In this document: positions 8,296 through 16,465 of the stretch, piece after piece
Position numbering within the stretch: the stretch's first letter is position 1
How the letters are laid out: the number at the start of each line of letters is the position of its first letter
Assembly: GCF_013522725.1 (NCBI RefSeq)
Contig: NZ_JAAMRF010000011.1
Location: 124,001 to 188,000, forward strand
DNA from: Stutzerimonas azotifigens
Lineage (GTDB): Bacteria > Pseudomonadota > Gammaproteobacteria > Pseudomonadales > Pseudomonadaceae
DNA length: 64,000 nt
Direction of reading: 5' to 3'
Position numbers and translations under genes: made by a program
The notes under the pieces: generated by a model
Seen by the model: only the letters and a program-made list of their open reading frames with translations
Told to the model about the DNA's origin: nothing
Database searches by the model: none

Positions 8296-9384
8296 TCATT
8301 CGGCGGACAGATATTCTACAACTTCCAGATCGAAGCCGGATATCGCATTGAACTTCATCGGCGAACTCATCAGGCGCATCTGCCGCACGCCCAGGTCGCG
8401 CAGAATCTGCGATCCCGCACCGACGGTGCTGTAGGTGCCGGGCGTCTTGGCCTGACCGCTGGTGCCTTCACGCACATGGGCCAGCAGATCTTCGCTGCCC
8501 AGCGGATGGCCGAGCAGCAGGACCACGCCGCTGCCGGCCTCGGCCACCTGCGCCATGGCCGCACGCAAGCTCCAGCGACCAGGCTGACGCACCATCAACA
8601 GGTCGCGCAACGGGTCCATGTTGTGCACCCGCACCAGCGTCGGCGTGTCGCCCTGGATCTGCCCGAGGGTCAGCGCCAGATGCACTTCACCTTCGACCGA
8701 ATCGCGGTAGGTGACCAGGTTGAACTGGCCCAGCTCGCTGTCGATCGGCTGCTCGGCGACGCGCTCGATGGTGCGCTCGTGCAGCAGGCGGTAATGGATC
8801 AGATCGGCGATGGTGCCGATCTTGATGCCATGCTGCTCGGCGAACACTTCCAGCTCCGGACGACGCGCCATGGTGCCATCGTCATTCATGATCTCGCAGA
8901 TCACTCCGGCCGGCTCGAAACCGGCCATCCGCGCCAGGTCGCACGCGGCTTCGGTGTGCCCGGCCCGCGCCAGGGTGCCGCCGGGCTGAGCCATCAGCGG
9001 GAAGATATGCCCGGGGCTGACGATGTCTTCGGCCTTGGCGTTGCGTGCCGCGGCGGCTTGCACGGTCCGCGCCCGATCGGCGGCGGAGATGCCGGTGGTC
9101 ACTCCCTCGGCGGCCTCGATCGAGACGGTGAATTTGGTGCCGAAACCCGAGCCGTTGCGCGGCGCCATCAGCGGCAGCTTCAGGGTTTCGCAGCGCTCGC
9201 GGCTCATCGGCATGCAGATCAAGCCACGCGCGAAGCGGGCCATGAAGTTGATGTGCTCAGGTTGTACACATTCGGCAGCCATGATCAGGTCGCCTTCGTT
9301 CTCGCGATCCTCGTCGTCCATCAGGATGACCATCTTGCCGGCGCGAATGTCTTCGATCAGTTCATCAATGCTGTTGAGTGCCAT
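8296..9384 (-). CDS. ribBA: 3,4-dihydroxy-2-butanone-4-phosphate synthase with degenerate GTP cyclohydrolase II domain
   Basis: A 362-aa two-domain protein. Residues 1 to about 200 are DHBP synthase with [11 protein letters not shown] (23-33), ARGLICMP and the [10 protein letters not shown] motif, converting ribulose 5-phosphate to DHBP. The C-terminal half aligns with GTP cyclohydrolase II but all three zinc cysteines are gone: [17 protein letters not shown] replaces the C-x10-C-x-C segment. This half is therefore probably not a cyclohydrolase, which fits the presence of a separate intact RibA. The start is ATG 9384, 14 bases after ribC. Operon context: ribC-ribBA-ribH. Confidence 0.95.
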   Translation of the reverse strand: MALNSIDELIEDIRAGKMVILMDDEDRENEGDLIMAAECVQPEHINFMARFARGLICMPMSRERCETLKLPLMAPRNGSGFGTKFTVSIEAAEGVTTGISAADRARTVQAAAARNAKAEDIVSPGHIFPLMAQPGGTLARAGHTEAACDLARMAGFEPAGVICEIMNDDGTMARRPELEVFAEQHGIKIGTIADLIHYRLLHERTIERVAEQPIDSELGQFNLVTYRDSVEGEVHLALTLGQIQGDTPTLVRVHNMDPLRDLLMVRQPGRWSLRAAMAQVAEAGSGVVLLLGHPLGSEDLLAHVREGTSGQAKTPGTYSTVGAGSQILRDLGVRQMRLMSSPMKFNAISGFDLEVVEYLSAE

Positions 9385-9398
9385 CGTGGCGGATTCCT

Positions 9399-10061
9399 TC
9401 AATTCTTCAGGTAGCCGTGCTCGGCCAGAAAACCTTCGCTGATGCCGGATGCGCTGGGCTCGGCAGCCTTGTCGCCCAGCAGCAGGCGCTCGATGTAGCG
9501 CGCCAGCAGGTCTACCTCCAGGTTCACCTGCCGACCGGGGCGGTAGTCGGCCATGATGGTTTCGGCCAGCGTGTGCGGCACGATGGTCAACTCGAACTCC
9601 GCGCCGTTGACCGCGTTCACGGTCAGGCTGGTGCCGTCGACCGTGATCGAGCCTTTGAGGGCGATGTACCTGGCGAGCTCGCGGGGCGCGCGGATGCGAA
9701 ATTGCACCGCACGGGCATTGTCCTGACGGGAAACGACCTCGCCGACGCCGTCCACATGGCCGCTGACCAGATGCCCGCCCAGGCGGCTGGTGGGCGTCAA
9801 TGCCTTTTCCAGGTTGACCGGGCTGCCGGCCTTGAGGTCGATGAAGGCGGTTCGCGCCAGAGTTTCGCGGCTGACATCGGCCCAGAAACCGTCGCCGGAC
9901 AGCACCACGGCTGTCAGGCAAACGCCGTTGACCGCGATGCTGTCGCCCAGTTTGACGTCGGCCAGATCCAGCTTGCCGGTCGCGACATGCACGCGCACAT
10001 CGCCCCCCTTGGGGGTCAGCGCCTTGATGCTGCCGATCGCTTCGATTATTCCAGTGAACAT
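9399..10061 (-). CDS. ribC: Riboflavin synthase, alpha subunit
   Basis: A 220-aa enzyme that dismutates two lumazines into riboflavin and the pyrimidine precursor. The internal duplication typical of the family is visible: MFTGIIEAIG and DSIAVNGVCLTAV in the first half, GHLVSGHVDGVGEV and GSITVDGTSLTVNAV in the second. The start ATG 10061 gives the invariant MFTGI N-terminus. It is the first gene after the FMN riboswitch, about 125 bases from its 3' edge. E. coli calls this gene ribC (ribE in other schemes). Confidence 0.97.
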   Translation of the reverse strand: MFTGIIEAIGSIKALTPKGGDVRVHVATGKLDLADVKLGDSIAVNGVCLTAVVLSGDGFWADVSRETLARTAFIDLKAGSPVNLEKALTPTSRLGGHLVSGHVDGVGEVVSRQDNARAVQFRIRAPRELARYIALKGSITVDGTSLTVNAVNGAEFELTIVPHTLAETIMADYRPGRQVNLEVDLLARYIERLLLGDKAAEPSASGISEGFLAEHGYLKN

Positions 10062-10185
10062 ACGGCCTCCGTGTCGAGGCGGCGTGGGTGAGGCATGTGA
10101 CGAACTCCTGTTTATGAAAAACAGGGCACTGCAGATCGATAGGGATCGTGACGCGCGCGCGAACGGCGCCCGTCGAGGCATCCCG

Positions 10186-10332
10186 CTCTCTCTCATCCGG
10201 ACTATACCGTCGGCCCCGGAATCGCACCGGGTCTGCTGACCTTGCCGATTGGCAAGCGCTCGCGGGCTAGCGCAGAGGGCTTGCCTGCTGCGCATTACCG
10301 CCGGTGGGGAATCGCACCCCGCCCTGAGAACG
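10186..10332 (-). ncRNA. FMN riboswitch (RFN element)
   Basis: Read on the minus strand, the element begins CTCAGGGCGGGGTGCGATTC at about 10332. It then shows CCCCACCGGCGGTAATG, AGCCCGCGAGCGC, GGTCAGCAGACCCGGTGC, GATTCCGGGGCCGACGG and ends TATAGTCCGGATGAGAGAGA near 10188. This matches the six-helix RFN consensus closely. It sits in the 342-base gap between ribD and ribC, so FMN should control ribC-ribBA-ribH and the downstream genes, but not ribD upstream or ribA. No further gene is seen in this gap. Confidence 0.96.
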
Positions 10333-10403
10333 TGACCGCATTGCGGCCGACGGCGTTTTTACCATACTCCGGGATTTCGTGCAGCCGCCGCCGAGCCGGC
10401 GCC

Positions 10404-11510
10404 CTAGTGCGCGACGGGTTGAGCGGTGATCCGCCAGTCGTCACCCACGGCCCGCATATCCAGGATGCGCAACTCCCGCGCCTCGGCCATTCGCTCCAGC
10501 GGCAGCTCCAGCAGCGGACGCGCCGACGAGCCGAGCAGCTTGGCGGCGAAGTAGATCCGGTACTCATCGACCAACCCTTGCGCCGCAAAAGCGCCCGCCA
10601 GACGTGGACCGGCCTCGACCAGCACCTCATTGGCGCCGCGCGCCCCAAGCGCCGCCAGCAGCGCCGGTAAGTCGACACGCTCATGACCGGCCAGCGCCAG
10701 CAGTTCGTGACCGGCCGCCCGATAACGCGCCGCGCAGGTGTCGTCGAGCGTCGCCACCAGCGCGGGGCCGGCCTGGAAGAAAGGCGCCTCGAGCGGCACA
10801 CGAAGCCGACCGTCGATCAGCACGCGCAACGGCGGTCGTTGCAGGGCCAGCGCCGCGAGCGAAGGCTCCAGACCGAGTTCTTCGCCACGTACGGTCAGCC
10901 GCGCCTTATCGACAAGAACCGTATCGGCTCCGCTGAGCACCACGCTCGAACGCGCCCGCAGACGCTGCACATCGGCCCTCGCGGCCGGCCCGGTGATCCA
11001 CTGGCTCTCGCCCGAGGTCATGGCCGTGCGGCCATCCAGGCTCATCGCCAGCTTTATCCGGACGAATGGCAGTCCACCCTCCATGCGTTTGATGAAGCCG
11101 GGATTGAGCTCGCGCGCTTCGGCCTCGAGCACGCCGCAGACCACATCAATCCCGGCGTCACGCAGCCGCTGCAGGCCGCGCCCGCCCACCTGCGGATTGG
11201 GGTCCTGCATCGCCGCGACCACCCGGGCCACGCCGGCCTTCACCAGCGCATCGGCACAAGGCGGCGTGCGCCCGTGATGGCTGCACGGCTCGAGGGTGAC
11301 GTAGGCGGTCGCGCCGCGCGCACGGTCGCCGGCCATACGCAGCGCATGCACTTCGGCGTGGGGCTCGCCGGCACGCTGGTGCCACCCCTCACCCACGACT
11401 TGGCCGTCACGCACGATGACGCAGCCGACGCGGGGATTGGGATCGGTGGAATACAGGCCCTGGCGCGCCAACTGCAGCGCACGCGCCATAGGCTGGTGAT
11501 CGGTAGCCAT
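10404..11510 (-). CDS. ribD: Bifunctional diaminohydroxyphosphoribosylaminopyrimidine deaminase / 5-amino-6-(5-phosphoribosylamino)uracil reductase
   Basis: A 368-aa enzyme for the second and third steps of riboflavin synthesis. The N-terminal deaminase has the zinc motif HAE (51-53) and PCSHHGRTPPC with Cys76 and Cys85. The C-terminal reductase starts around residue 145 (RIKLAMSLDGRTAMTSGESQWITGP). The start ATG 11510 overlaps the nrdR TGA by one base (TGATG); a GTG three bases earlier is possible but less likely. It is transcribed after nrdR and lies upstream of the FMN riboswitch. Confidence 0.96.
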   Translation of the reverse strand: MATDHQPMARALQLARQGLYSTDPNPRVGCVIVRDGQVVGEGWHQRAGEPHAEVHALRMAGDRARGATAYVTLEPCSHHGRTPPCADALVKAGVARVVAAMQDPNPQVGGRGLQRLRDAGIDVVCGVLEAEARELNPGFIKRMEGGLPFVRIKLAMSLDGRTAMTSGESQWITGPAARADVQRLRARSSVVLSGADTVLVDKARLTVRGEELGLEPSLAALALQRPPLRVLIDGRLRVPLEAPFFQAGPALVATLDDTCAARYRAAGHELLALAGHERVDLPALLAALGARGANEVLVEAGPRLAGAFAAQGLVDEYRIYFAAKLLGSSARPLLELPLERMAEARELRILDMRAVGDDWRITAQPVAH

Positions 11511-11974
11511 CACGCCTTCGACGGCTCGCGCGACAGACGCTCGATTTCCTCGCGGAACTCGTTGAGGTCCTGGAAGCGCCGATAGACCGAGGCGAAGCGG
11601 ATGTAGGCCACTTCGTCGAGCTTCTGCAGTTCGGCCATCACCAACTCACCGAGCACCAGCGATTTGACCTCCCGCTCGCCGGTGGCGCGCAGCTTGCTCT
11701 TGATGTGGGCGATGGCCTCCTCGAGGCGCTCCACGCTCACCGGCCGTTTTTCCAGTGCGCGCTGCATACCGGCACGCAGCTTTTCCTCATCGAACGGCTG
11801 GCGGCTGCCGTCCTGCTTGATCAGTCGTGGCATCACCAGTTCGGCGGTCTCGAAGGTGGTGAAACGCTCGCCGCAGGCGAGGCACTCGCGGCGACGCCGG
11901 ACCTGGTCGCCCTCGGCAACCAGGCGCGAATCGATGACCTTGGTATCGTTCGCACTACAGAAGGGACAATGCAT
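11510..11974 (-). CDS. nrdR: Transcriptional repressor NrdR
   Basis: A 154-aa nucleotide-sensing repressor of ribonucleotide reductase genes. The N-terminal zinc ribbon has Cys3, Cys6, Cys31 and Cys34 (MHCPFC and [10 protein letters not shown]), and an ATP-cone follows at about 49-139 ([18 protein letters not shown]). The size is normal. It is the first gene of the nrdR-ribD pair, coupled by a one-base overlap. The divergent lipoprotein gene begins 115 bases away. Confidence 0.97.
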   Translation of the reverse strand: MHCPFCSANDTKVIDSRLVAEGDQVRRRRECLACGERFTTFETAELVMPRLIKQDGSRQPFDEEKLRAGMQRALEKRPVSVERLEEAIAHIKSKLRATGEREVKSLVLGELVMAELQKLDEVAYIRFASVYRRFQDLNEFREEIERLSREPSKA

Positions 11975-12089
11975 GAGAAAGGCGGGAGTCAGACGTCGGG
12001 AAAGCCATGGTAGCGCATCCGACCGTCAAGACAAGTCGAGGGATTTGCTGCTATACAGCGGCCATTCCACCCGTTTCGAGGAGCCTTCC

Positions 12090-12518
12090 GTGCCGTTATT
12101 TCCCGCAGTCCTGTCCGGTCTCCTGCTGCTTCTCGCCGGCTGCGCCAGCCAGCCTCCAGAACCGCCGGCCGCACCGCCTGCGCTCGAGCAACAACCGGCA
12201 GTCGAAGGCAAGCTGCTGCACGAACTCAGCGGCACGCTGATCGGCGCGCCGGCCGGCGCCGAAGTCGAACTCGCGCTGCTCGATGTCGACCACGAGCAGC
12301 CCGATCGCCTGCTGGCCAACGTCAAACTCAACGGTCGCGGCACCGACCTGCCTTTCATCCTCAGTTTCAACCCCGAAACCTTCGCCAAGAGCCAGCGCGT
12401 GGAATTGCGTGGGCGTGTCACCCAATCCGGCCAGCTGATCATGCGCCTGCCCGCCCGCCAGATCCGCAGCAGCGCCAGCCAGGCGCTCGGCCCGCTCAGG
12501 CTGGAACAGGCGCCGTGA
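12090..12518 (+). CDS. YbaY-family outer membrane lipoprotein
   Basis: A 142-aa lipoprotein with a lipobox LLAGC giving lipidated Cys18, a Pro/Ala-rich linker (about 20-40), and a beta-rich YscW/YbaY-like domain (SGTLIGAPAGAEVELALLDV, ADRLLA-type strands, PFILSFNPETF). The start is GTG 12090 with a strong GAGGAG six bases upstream; earlier in-frame starts lack a signal sequence. Its TGA overlaps the next gene in a GTGA. Role in the envelope unknown; homologues are small periplasm-facing lipoproteins. Confidence 0.85.
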   Translation: MPLFPAVLSGLLLLLAGCASQPPEPPAAPPALEQQPAVEGKLLHELSGTLIGAPAGAEVELALLDVDHEQPDRLLANVKLNGRGTDLPFILSFNPETFAKSQRVELRGRVTQSGQLIMRLPARQIRSSASQALGPLRLEQAP

Positions 12519-13168
12519 CGGCTTCCGAAGGGCTGCAGGCGGCGCTGAACGAGCGGCTGGGCGAGGCTCGCCTGATGGTCGAGACGCTGCCGGGCACCGA
12601 CATCCAGCTGTGGCTGATCGATGCGACGAACATGGACCGCGCCTTCAGCCCCGATGAAACCCGACGTATTCTGGAAGAGCCGCCGTATTGGTGCTTCTGC
12701 TGGGCCAGCGGCCTGGCGCTGGCCCGCTGGCTGGCCGAGCGCCCCGAGTATCTGACGGGCAAGCGAGTACTGGATTTCGGCAGCGGTTCGGGCGTCGCCG
12801 CGATCGCCGCAGCAAAAGCCGGTGCGGTGCAGGTCGTGGCCTGCGACCTCGATCCTCTAGCGCTTGAGGCGTGCCGCGCCAATGCCGCCCTCAACGGCGT
12901 GACGCTCGAATACTCGCCGGACTTCTTCGCCGAGACCGCACGCTACGATCTGATCATCGTCGCCGACGTGCTCTACGACCGCGCCAACCTGCCGCTGCTC
13001 GACGCCTTCCTCGGTCGCGGACGCGAAATACTGGTGGCCGACTCACGTGTACGCGATTTCGACCACCCGGCTTATCAACGCCTGGCCGTGCTCGACGCCT
13101 GCACCTGGCCGGATCTTGCCGAACCCGCCGAATTTCGCCGGGTGAGCCTGTACCAGGCCTACAGCTGA
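12515..13168 (+). CDS. Class I SAM-dependent methyltransferase, METTL20/PrmA-like
   Basis: A 217-aa protein with a Rossmann methyltransferase core: motif I VLDFGSGSGVAAIAAAKAG (85-103), acidic DLDP (111-114) and motif IV-like DLIIVADVLYDRANLPLL. The PYWCFCWASGLALARWL stretch before motif I resembles the ETF-beta lysine methyltransferase and PrmA branch, so a protein-lysine substrate is plausible but unproven. It starts with GTG 12515 overlapping the lipoprotein stop by four bases, and thpR follows 17 bases after its end. Confidence 0.82.
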   Translation: MTASEGLQAALNERLGEARLMVETLPGTDIQLWLIDATNMDRAFSPDETRRILEEPPYWCFCWASGLALARWLAERPEYLTGKRVLDFGSGSGVAAIAAAKAGAVQVVACDLDPLALEACRANAALNGVTLEYSPDFFAETARYDLIIVADVLYDRANLPLLDAFLGRGREILVADSRVRDFDHPAYQRLAVLDACTWPDLAEPAEFRRVSLYQAYS

Positions 13169-13185
13169 GTGCTTGCGGAGCGGCC

Positions 13186-13716
13186 ATGAGCGATCCGACC
13201 CTGCGCCTGTTCTTCGCCCTGCCCTGCCCCGGCCCGCTGCGCCCGAGCTTGTGCGGCTGGCGCGACAGCCTGGGCATATGTGGGCGCCCGGTCGCCCCAG
13301 CCAACCTTCACCTGACCCTGGCGTTTCTCGGCAGCCAACCGTCCACATGCCTGCCGAAACTGCGTCAGATCGGTGCCGCGCTGCAGGGCCACCCCCGCTT
13401 CGAGCTGCACCTGCAGCGGCTCGAACAGTGGAAGAATGGCCTCACTGTTCTGACCTGCGAGTCGCCACCGGAGGCCCTGCTGGACCTGCAGCGCGACCTG
13501 CACGAACGCCTGGAGGCACAGGGGTTGGCCCTGGACAGCCCCGACTTCCGCCCCCACGTGACCCTGTTCCGGCACGCCGAACCGATCGCCCGGTATCCGG
13601 ACGTCTCGCTACGCTGGTCGGCCGAACGGGTCGTGCTCTACCTGTCCGAAAACCTGCCCGGCGGCGTACGCTATCGTGAGATGGACAGCTGGCCGCTCCA
13701 ACCCGGCGCCCACTGA
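13186..13716 (+). CDS. thpR: RNA 2',3'-cyclic phosphodiesterase
   Basis: A 176-aa member of the 2H phosphoesterase superfamily with both HxTx motifs, HLTL (42-45) and HVTL (124-127), in the expected spacing, and the N-terminal RLFFALP typical of ThpR/LigT. It opens 2',3'-cyclic RNA ends; the in vivo role is unclear. The ATG 13186 has GGAG five to six bases upstream. It lies in a short run of plus-strand genes with 17 bases to the methyltransferase. Confidence 0.93.
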   Translation: MSDPTLRLFFALPCPGPLRPSLCGWRDSLGICGRPVAPANLHLTLAFLGSQPSTCLPKLRQIGAALQGHPRFELHLQRLEQWKNGLTVLTCESPPEALLDLQRDLHERLEAQGLALDSPDFRPHVTLFRHAEPIARYPDVSLRWSAERVVLYLSENLPGGVRYREMDSWPLQPGAH

Positions 13717-13795
13717 CCGCGCCCTTGTTTCCTGCCCAGGCGCCTCCATTTACCATGCACCCACTTTCAGTCGTCCCGACGTGTCGAGTATTCCC

Positions 13796-14668
13796 ATGAA
13801 CGATACCCCTTACATCTTCGAGGTATCCGGCGCCGCCGCTTTCGAGCAGCTGGTGGTCGAGAATTCCTTCCACAAACCGGTGCTGGTGGATTTCTGGGCC
13901 GAGTGGTGCGCCCCCTGCAAGGCGCTGATGCCGCTGCTGGCCAAGATCACCGAGGAGTTCCAGGGCGAACTGCTGCTGGCCAAGGTCAACTGCGACATCG
14001 AACAGGACATCGTGGCGCGCTTTGGCATCCGAAGCCTGCCGACCGTGGTGTTGTTCAAGGACGGGCAACCGGTAGACGGCTTCGCCGGCGCGCAGCCGGA
14101 ATCGGCCATCCGCGCCATGCTGCAGCCGCACGTGCAGGCCCCCGCCGCGCCACAGGCCGATCTGCTGGAAACCGCCCAGGCCGCGTTCACGGAGGGGCGG
14201 ATCGCTGACGCCGAAACCCTGCTCAAGCAATTGCTGGGCGAAGACAACGAAAATGCCGCTGCGCTGATTCTTTACGCCCGCTGCCTGGCCGAACGCGGCG
14301 AACTCGGCGAAGCTGAAGCGGTGCTCGGTGCTGTCAAGAGCGACGAGCACAAGCAGGCATTGGCCGGCGCGCGGGCGCAGCTGACATTCCTGCGCCAGGT
14401 CGCCGAACTGCCGGAAGCCGCCGACCTTAAAAGCCGCCTGGCGGCCAATGCCCAGGATGACGAAGCGGCGTATCAGCTGGCCATCCATCAACTGGCGCGT
14501 CAGCAATACGAGCCGGCGCTCGAAGCCCTGCTCCAGTTGTTCGTGCGTAACCGTAGCTATGCCGACGGCCTGCCGCACAAGACACTGCTACAGGTGTTCG
14601 ACCTGCTGGGTACCGATCACCCGCTGGTGACCCTGTACCGGCGCAAGCTGTACCAGGCGCTGTACTGA
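13796..14668 (+). CDS. Thioredoxin-domain chaperedoxin, CnoX/YbbN-like
   Basis: A 290-aa protein with an N-terminal thioredoxin domain (1 to about 110) and a C-terminal TPR-like helical region (about 120-290) with Ala/Leu-rich repeats. The active site is WCAPC, Cys38 and Cys41, so a redox-active CxxC is present, unlike E. coli CnoX. CnoX proteins protect clients from oxidation and pass them to GroEL/ES or DnaK. The start is ATG 13796; longer readings lack a family N-terminus. Convergent with the next gene, 14 bases away. Confidence 0.9.
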   Translation: MNDTPYIFEVSGAAAFEQLVVENSFHKPVLVDFWAEWCAPCKALMPLLAKITEEFQGELLLAKVNCDIEQDIVARFGIRSLPTVVLFKDGQPVDGFAGAQPESAIRAMLQPHVQAPAAPQADLLETAQAAFTEGRIADAETLLKQLLGEDNENAAALILYARCLAERGELGEAEAVLGAVKSDEHKQALAGARAQLTFLRQVAELPEAADLKSRLAANAQDDEAAYQLAIHQLARQQYEPALEALLQLFVRNRSYADGLPHKTLLQVFDLLGTDHPLVTLYRRKLYQALY

Positions 14669-14682
14669 GCCCATCGACCGGG

Positions 14683-15015
14683 TTAGGGCTCGACCCAGAA
14701 AAAGGTCGGCGCGTCCTTGCCGGTCTCCAGGCGTACCCGGTCGCTATGGCGCAGGCGAACCATCAGCCGCTTTCCCGCCTGAGCATTACCCGCCAGGGCT
14801 TCGAGGGCCGCCAGTAGCTGCGGTCCCTCCAACTCCCCGGCCTGGCGCAATACCTGCTGCGCCGCCTCCCAAAGCGCGTCGACCGGACGCTCGGCCGGCA
14901 TTGGCTGAGCGGCGGCGACGGGTACCTCAGGACTCAGTCGCGCCCAGTCCTCGGCATCCAGCTCGACGCTGAGGTCCACCGGCCAATCGCCTATACGTCC
15001 TTTGATTCTGATCAT
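14683..15015 (-). CDS. Hypothetical protein, conserved in pseudomonads
   Basis: A 110-aa soluble protein with no signal peptide or membrane segment. It begins MIRIKGRIGDWPVDLSVELD and ends with a beta-like RLRHSDRVRLETGKDAPTFFWVEP, so it may pair two small sheets with a central helical part (DALWEAAQQVLRQAGELEGPQLLAALEALAG). I recognise no family. The ATG 15015 has AGGAG nine bases upstream; an ATG at 15042 has none. It is divergent from the zinc-linked DUF2796 gene and shares its upstream region. Confidence 0.75.
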   Translation of the reverse strand: MIRIKGRIGDWPVDLSVELDAEDWARLSPEVPVAAAQPMPAERPVDALWEAAQQVLRQAGELEGPQLLAALEALAGNAQAGKRLMVRLRHSDRVRLETGKDAPTFFWVEP

Positions 15016-15082
15016 CGCTGCGGTCTCCTGAGTCGACGCCATGCTACATGTCGATTGAGCAAACGCCAGCGCGGAGGTACAG

Positions 15083-15097
15083 TTGTTATAACATTAC
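15083..15097. promoter_or_regulatory. Candidate Zur box upstream of the DUF2796 operon
   Basis: TTGTTATAACATTAC contains a perfect 10-base palindrome TGTTATAACA (15084-15093), matching the AT-rich core of known gammaproteobacterial Zur sites. It ends 19 bases before the ATG of a His-rich zinc-type protein. The element at 23185-23199 matches it at 14 of 15 bases. Repression by zinc-loaded Zur is inferred. Confidence 0.75.
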
Positions 15098-15116
15098 CAA
15101 AACTAACGAGGTCCCC

Positions 15117-15728
15117 ATGCGTCGCTTGCTGCTAGCGCTTCCCTTTGCCCTCATACCCCTGGCCCACGCGGCCGAGCACAGCCACGATCATGATCACGAC
15201 CATGAGCACGGCAGCCTTTCCGCTCACGAGCATGGCGTCGCTCGACTTAACGTTGCACTGGACGGCCAGGCCCTGGAGCTGGAACTGGAAAGCCCGGCGA
15301 TGAACCTGGTCGGCTTCGAACACGCTGCCACCAGCGATGCGGACAAGGCCACGCTGAAAGCCGCACGCGAATCGCTGGAGCAGCCGCTGACGCTGTTTTC
15401 CCTGCCTGCCCAGGCCGGCTGCAGCGTAGCGTCCACTGAGCTGGAGAGCCCTCTGTTCGGCCGAAAGGAACACTCGCACGAGCACACGAAAGAGCACGGA
15501 CACACACATGCCGAGGAACACGGCCATGGCGATCACGATCATGAGCACAGCGACATCAGCGCGCACTACCAGCTGAGTTGCTTCACGCCGGCCGCGCTGA
15601 AAACTTTGGACTTGAACGCACTGTTCCAGCGCTTCCCCGATACCCGGACAATTCAGGTACAACTGATCGGCCCGAGCGGGCAGCAAGGCGTCGAGCTGAC
15701 CCCGAGCAACCCGCGACTGAACTTCTGA
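15117..15728 (+). CDS. DUF2796 His-rich periplasmic metal-binding protein
   Basis: A 203-aa exported protein with a signal peptide (1-18), a His/Asp-rich N-terminus right after it (residues 21-39, HSHDHDHDHEH type) and a second His cluster at 119-150. Between them lies a beta-rich domain typical of DUF2796. The family occurs in Zur regulons, and the clusters suggest zinc capture or buffering in the periplasm. The ATG 15117 has GAGG six bases upstream; an upstream in-frame ATG (15048) would span the Zur-like site and bury the signal peptide. First gene of a four-gene plus-strand operon. Confidence 0.88.
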   Translation: MRRLLLALPFALIPLAHAAEHSHDHDHDHEHGSLSAHEHGVARLNVALDGQALELELESPAMNLVGFEHAATSDADKATLKAARESLEQPLTLFSLPAQAGCSVASTELESPLFGRKEHSHEHTKEHGHTHAEEHGHGDHDHEHSDISAHYQLSCFTPAALKTLDLNALFQRFPDTRTIQVQLIGPSGQQGVELTPSNPRLNF

Positions 15729-15757
15729 GCCACGACCCTCGGCCTAAGCGGTAACGC

Positions 15758-16465
15758 ATGACCCAACCCCTGATCGAGCTACATGACCTCGGTTTCGCCT
15801 GGCCCGGCCAGGCGGAGCTGCTGGATATTCCCCACTTTCAGCTGCACGCTGGCGAGAGCCTTTTTCTCAAGGGCCCGTCGGGCAGCGGCAAGACCACCCT
15901 GCTCGGCCTCCTCGGCGGCGTCCAGGTGCCCGGACGTGGCAGCGTACGGCTGCTTGGGCGCGAGCTGGAAAAGCTTTCGGCCAGCGCCCGAGACCGCTTC
16001 CGAGTCGACCACACCGGCTATATCTTCCAGCAGTTCAACCTGCTGCCCTTTCTCTCGGTGCGCGAGAATGCCACCCTGCCGTGCCGTTTCTCACGGCAGC
16101 GCAGCCAGCGTGCCATCGCCCGCCACGGCAGCGTGGACAAGGCCGCCGCCGAACTGCTGGCCCACCTGGGCTTACCGCAGGGGTTGCTCGACAGACGCGC
16201 CGAGGCCCTGTCGATCGGCCAGCAACAGCGCGTCGCCGCAGCCCGCGCCCTGATCGGCCAGCCGGAGCTGGTGATCGCCGACGAGCCGACCTCGGCACTC
16301 GACGCCGATACCCGCGAGGCCTTCCTGCAGCTGCTGTTCGCCGAATGCCGCGCAGCCGGCTCCAGCCTGTTGTTCGTCAGCCATGACCAGAGCCTGGCGC
16401 CGCTGTTCGACCGTAACCTGTCGCTGTTGGAACTCAACCGCGCCGCGCGGCCCTCGGAGATCTGA
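15758..16465 (+). CDS. ABC transporter ATP-binding protein, LolD/MacB type
   Basis: A 235-aa nucleotide-binding subunit with Walker A GPSGSGKT (39-46), Q-loop region YIFQQFNLLPFLSV (88-101), signature LSIGQ (151-155) and Walker B LVIADEP (171-177). The signature has Ile instead of the usual Gly at position 3. It resembles the subunits that pair with FtsX/LolC-type permeases, as its neighbour is. Its TGA is directly followed by the permease ATG with no gap. Substrate unknown; the context suggests zinc limitation. Confidence 0.93.
   Translation: MTQPLIELHDLGFAWPGQAELLDIPHFQLHAGESLFLKGPSGSGKTTLLGLLGGVQVPGRGSVRLLGRELEKLSASARDRFRVDHTGYIFQQFNLLPFLSVRENATLPCRFSRQRSQRAIARHGSVDKAAAELLAHLGLPQGLLDRRAEALSIGQQQRVAAARALIGQPELVIADEPTSALDADTREAFLQLLFAECRAAGSSLLFVSHDQSLAPLFDRNLSLLELNRAARPSEI

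Noticed and set aside
6862..9414. An 850-residue plus-strand frame across thiL-nusB-ribH-ribBA
   Set aside because: It lies antisense to four well-recognised genes and has low-complexity shadow composition.
15048..15116. Longer N-terminus for the DUF2796 protein from ATG 15048
   Set aside because: It would place 23 residues before the signal peptide and translate across the Zur-like box; GAGG precedes ATG 15117 instead.
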